A DNA stretch of 7,064 nt from positions 1-7,064 of the forward strand of contig JAJYEB010000098.1 in assembly GCA_021790375.1 (NCBI GenBank), written 5' to 3'. The notes under the pieces are model-generated. The model ran no database searches and was not told where the DNA came from. It was given only the letters and a program-made list of their open reading frames with translations. The translations under genes were made by a program, and so were the position numbers. Within the stretch, counting starts at the first letter, position 1. The number at the start of each line of letters is the position of its first letter. Origin of the DNA: Chloroflexota bacterium. GTDB lineage: Bacteria; Chloroflexota; Limnocylindria; Limnocylindrales; CSP1-4. This document shows, in pieces, positions 5,594-7,064 of this stretch.

Positions 5594-7064
5594 CGCACTA
5601 GCTCCCAGAGCGGGCTGTAGCCGGGGATCGTGTCATGCTGCACGAGGTGATACTGGGACGCGAGTGACGCGAGTTGCGCGGGCTGGCGGATCAGGTAGAT
5701 CGGCCGGCCCAGGGCCTCGAAATGGCGGATCGCGTTCTGCACCGTGTCGTACCCGTCGTCGAGCAGGGTCCGGTCGTCCACGATCTGGACGTCCGGCCGG
5801 CGCCCCTCGACCCAGCGCCCGTACCAGAGCGGCGTGGAGTAGCTCCACCACGAGATGACGACGGCATCGCGGGGGAGGATCGCATAGGCGGCGTCGAGCC
5901 ACAGCGCGCCCTGGTTGCCGGCGGCGCCGGTCTGTTCCGTCCGGCCCGCCATGGCGCGCTGCGCGGGCAGGGCCAGCACGACGACCGCTGCGACCAGGAT
6001 CGCGACGAGCCGGAGTGGCAGGGGGAAGCCCCGGTGCCACAGCCGGATCACTCCCCCGGCGACCGCATCCCAGGCCAGCGCGGCCGCGACGCCGGCCCAC
6101 AACGCAAGGATCGCGACGGGGACCAGGTAGTAGCGATCGGGGAACCCGTCGTTGTAGGCGCGGGCGAACACGGTGACCAGCACGAACCAGGTGACGGTCA
6201 GCAGTGCGACGGGGATCCCCACGCCGCGCAGCCGGCCGAACCCGGCCAGCGCGAGCGCGAACCCAACCAGCGCGAGCACCAGGACGGCCATGCTCAGGTT
6301 CGTCGCGAAGAAGTCCACCACCGGACCCACCCCGCCCGCGAACGGATTCTGGAGCAGCCCGCTGAACTGGAGCCCCAGCACCAGGTAGGCGAAGCGGGCG
6401 GGCGTCGTCGGTCGGGCGTAGTCGAGGGGCGGGTTCATCGACGCGCGGATCGGGATGTACGCGTACAGCAGGACCGTCACGAGCAGGATCACGCCGGCGC
6501 AGGCGGCGACCAGGCGGAGCCGGCGGACGAAGAGCCGGGGCTGGACCGCCAGCAGCAGCACCAGGATGCCCGGCGCCAGGAGCACCGTGAGGGCGTGGTT
6601 CCCCAGCGCCACGGCGAAGACGGCCGCCGCCGCCAGCAGCAGGCGGTCCGCGGTCCGGTCGGGCAGCCCGGCGCGTCGCGGATCGACCTCGCGCACGCGC
6701 TGCGTCCACGCGACCAGCAGATACAGCAGCAGCATGGACAGGAACAGGTGCAAGGCGTGCGGGTCGGCGCGCTCGGCGGTCCACCAGGCAATGGAGGACA
6801 CGGCGAGCAGCAGGCCGCCACCCACGGCGGGGATCGAACGCCCGGTCAGCCGGTGGATGGTTGCCGCCACCAGGCCGGCCGCCCCCGCGACCAGGATCGC
6901 GGAGAACAGGTTGATCCGGAACGCGGTCTCGCCGAACGGCGACAGCAGGATGTTGGCGGCCCACGTCAGGAGCACGTACGACGGAAAGCCCGTGGGGTGC
7001 GCGATCCCCAGCACGGGTCCGACCGTCTGGAACTCCGCGGTATCCCAGAATCCGACCCCGGGCA
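5590..7064 (-). CDS. DUF2723 (TMEM260-like) polytopic membrane protein, probable GT-C glycosyltransferase, 5' partial
   Basis: The frame is open through the window edge, giving at least 490 residues; the N-terminus lies beyond position 7064. The first visible residues contain FWDTAEF and then GIAHPTGFPSYVLL, the diagnostic DUF2723 segment ('fwDsgEfi..a..lgiaHPPGyPly.ll') whose Asp and Glu are the expected catalytic or binding acids of the first outer loop. The GTG at 7014 falls inside this motif and is not the start. About ten hydrophobic helices follow, with YIPIRASMNPPLDYARPTT near residues 202-220, another strong family signature, and WWTAERADPHALHLF earlier. After the last helix there is a soluble C-terminal part (about 367-490) with AVVISWWSYSTPLWYGRWVEGRRPDV, typical of the family. 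DUF2723 proteins resemble GT-C enzymes that use lipid-linked sugars, and human TMEM260 is a protein O-mannosyltransferase. The downstream glycosyltransferase may supply the donor. The acceptor is unknown. Confidence 0.9.
   Translation of the reverse strand, partial: PGVGFWDTAEFQTVGPVLGIAHPTGFPSYVLLTWAANILLSPFGETAFRINLFSAILVAGAAGLVAATIHRLTGRSIPAVGGGLLLAVSSIAWWTAERADPHALHLFLSMLLLYLLVAWTQRVREVDPRRAGLPDRTADRLLLAAAAVFAVALGNHALTVLLAPGILVLLLAVQPRLFVRRLRLVAACAGVILLVTVLLYAYIPIRASMNPPLDYARPTTPARFAYLVLGLQFSGLLQNPFAGGVGPVVDFFATNLSMAVLVLALVGFALALAGFGRLRGVGIPVALLTVTWFVLVTVFARAYNDGFPDRYYLVPVAILALWAGVAAALAWDAVAGGVIRLWHRGFPLPLRLVAILVAAVVVLALPAQRAMAGRTEQTGAAGNQGALWLDAAYAILPRDAVVISWWSYSTPLWYGRWVEGRRPDVQIVDDRTLLDDGYDTVQNAIRHFEALGRPIYLIRQPAQLASLASQYHLVQHDTIPGYSPLWELVR
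5602..5606 (-). promoter_or_regulatory. Shine-Dalgarno site of the glycosyltransferase gene
   Basis: On the minus strand GGGAG lies 8 nt before the ATG at 5593, inside the last codons of the DUF2723 gene. It supports this start and reinitiation at the ATGA overlap. It also shows that this genome uses Shine-Dalgarno initiation for operon-internal genes, in contrast to the two leaderless-looking plus-strand genes. Confidence 0.7.

Noticed and set aside
5633..6964. A 443-codon frame on the same strand as the DUF2723 gene but shifted
   Set aside because: It is Arg/Pro/Ala-rich with no membrane helices, whereas the overlapping frame shows clear DUF2723 signatures and helices.

Overview
This is a very GC-rich bacterial window with dense coding and almost no intergenic space. 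It carries one edge of a chromosomal replication-initiation neighbourhood: the 3' part of dnaN, then recF and a DUF721/dciA-type helicase-loader gene. Two further plus-strand genes follow, and a minus-strand glycosylation operon faces them. The base composition, the apparent leaderless promoters, the dnaN-recF-DUF721 order and the Chloroflexota-like flavour of the other proteins suggest a high-GC Chloroflexota lineage (for example Limnocylindria-like). A deep-branching actinobacterial relative cannot be excluded, and no marker here fixes the phylum.

Layout on the plus strand: dnaN C-terminus (1-326), recF (383-1513), a five-copy ~18-nt tandem repeat (1537-1624), dciA/DUF721 (1647-1973), a 753-residue membrane protein (1984-4245) and a BFN/DUF151-domain protein (4284-4820). 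The membrane protein combines a degenerate PP2C-like cytoplasmic domain, one transmembrane helix and an extracytoplasmic beta-propeller-like domain. The last two genes each start 6-7 nt after a nearly identical GTGTAGA(A/C)TC sequence and have no Shine-Dalgarno motif. This is the signature of leaderless transcripts, and it separates them transcriptionally from the dnaN-recF-dciA group.

Layout on the minus strand: a DUF2723 polytopic membrane protein (5590-7064, N-terminus outside the window) is followed by a family-2 glycosyltransferase (4817-5593). The two overlap by ATGA, so they are probably translationally coupled. The glycosyltransferase converges on the BFN gene, and the two genes' stop codons share a single CTAG.

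Functionally, the first three genes are the sliding clamp, the recombination mediator and the probable DnaB loader. The minus-strand pair probably makes and uses a lipid-linked sugar at the membrane, possibly for protein O-glycosylation (DUF2723 is the domain of human TMEM260, a protein O-mannosyltransferase). The most unusual item is the PP2C-like membrane protein. It keeps the shape of the phosphatase fold but appears to have lost most metal-binding aspartates, so it is best read as a pseudophosphatase-type transmembrane sensor of unknown role. I see no mobile element, CRISPR array, tRNA or rRNA in the window.
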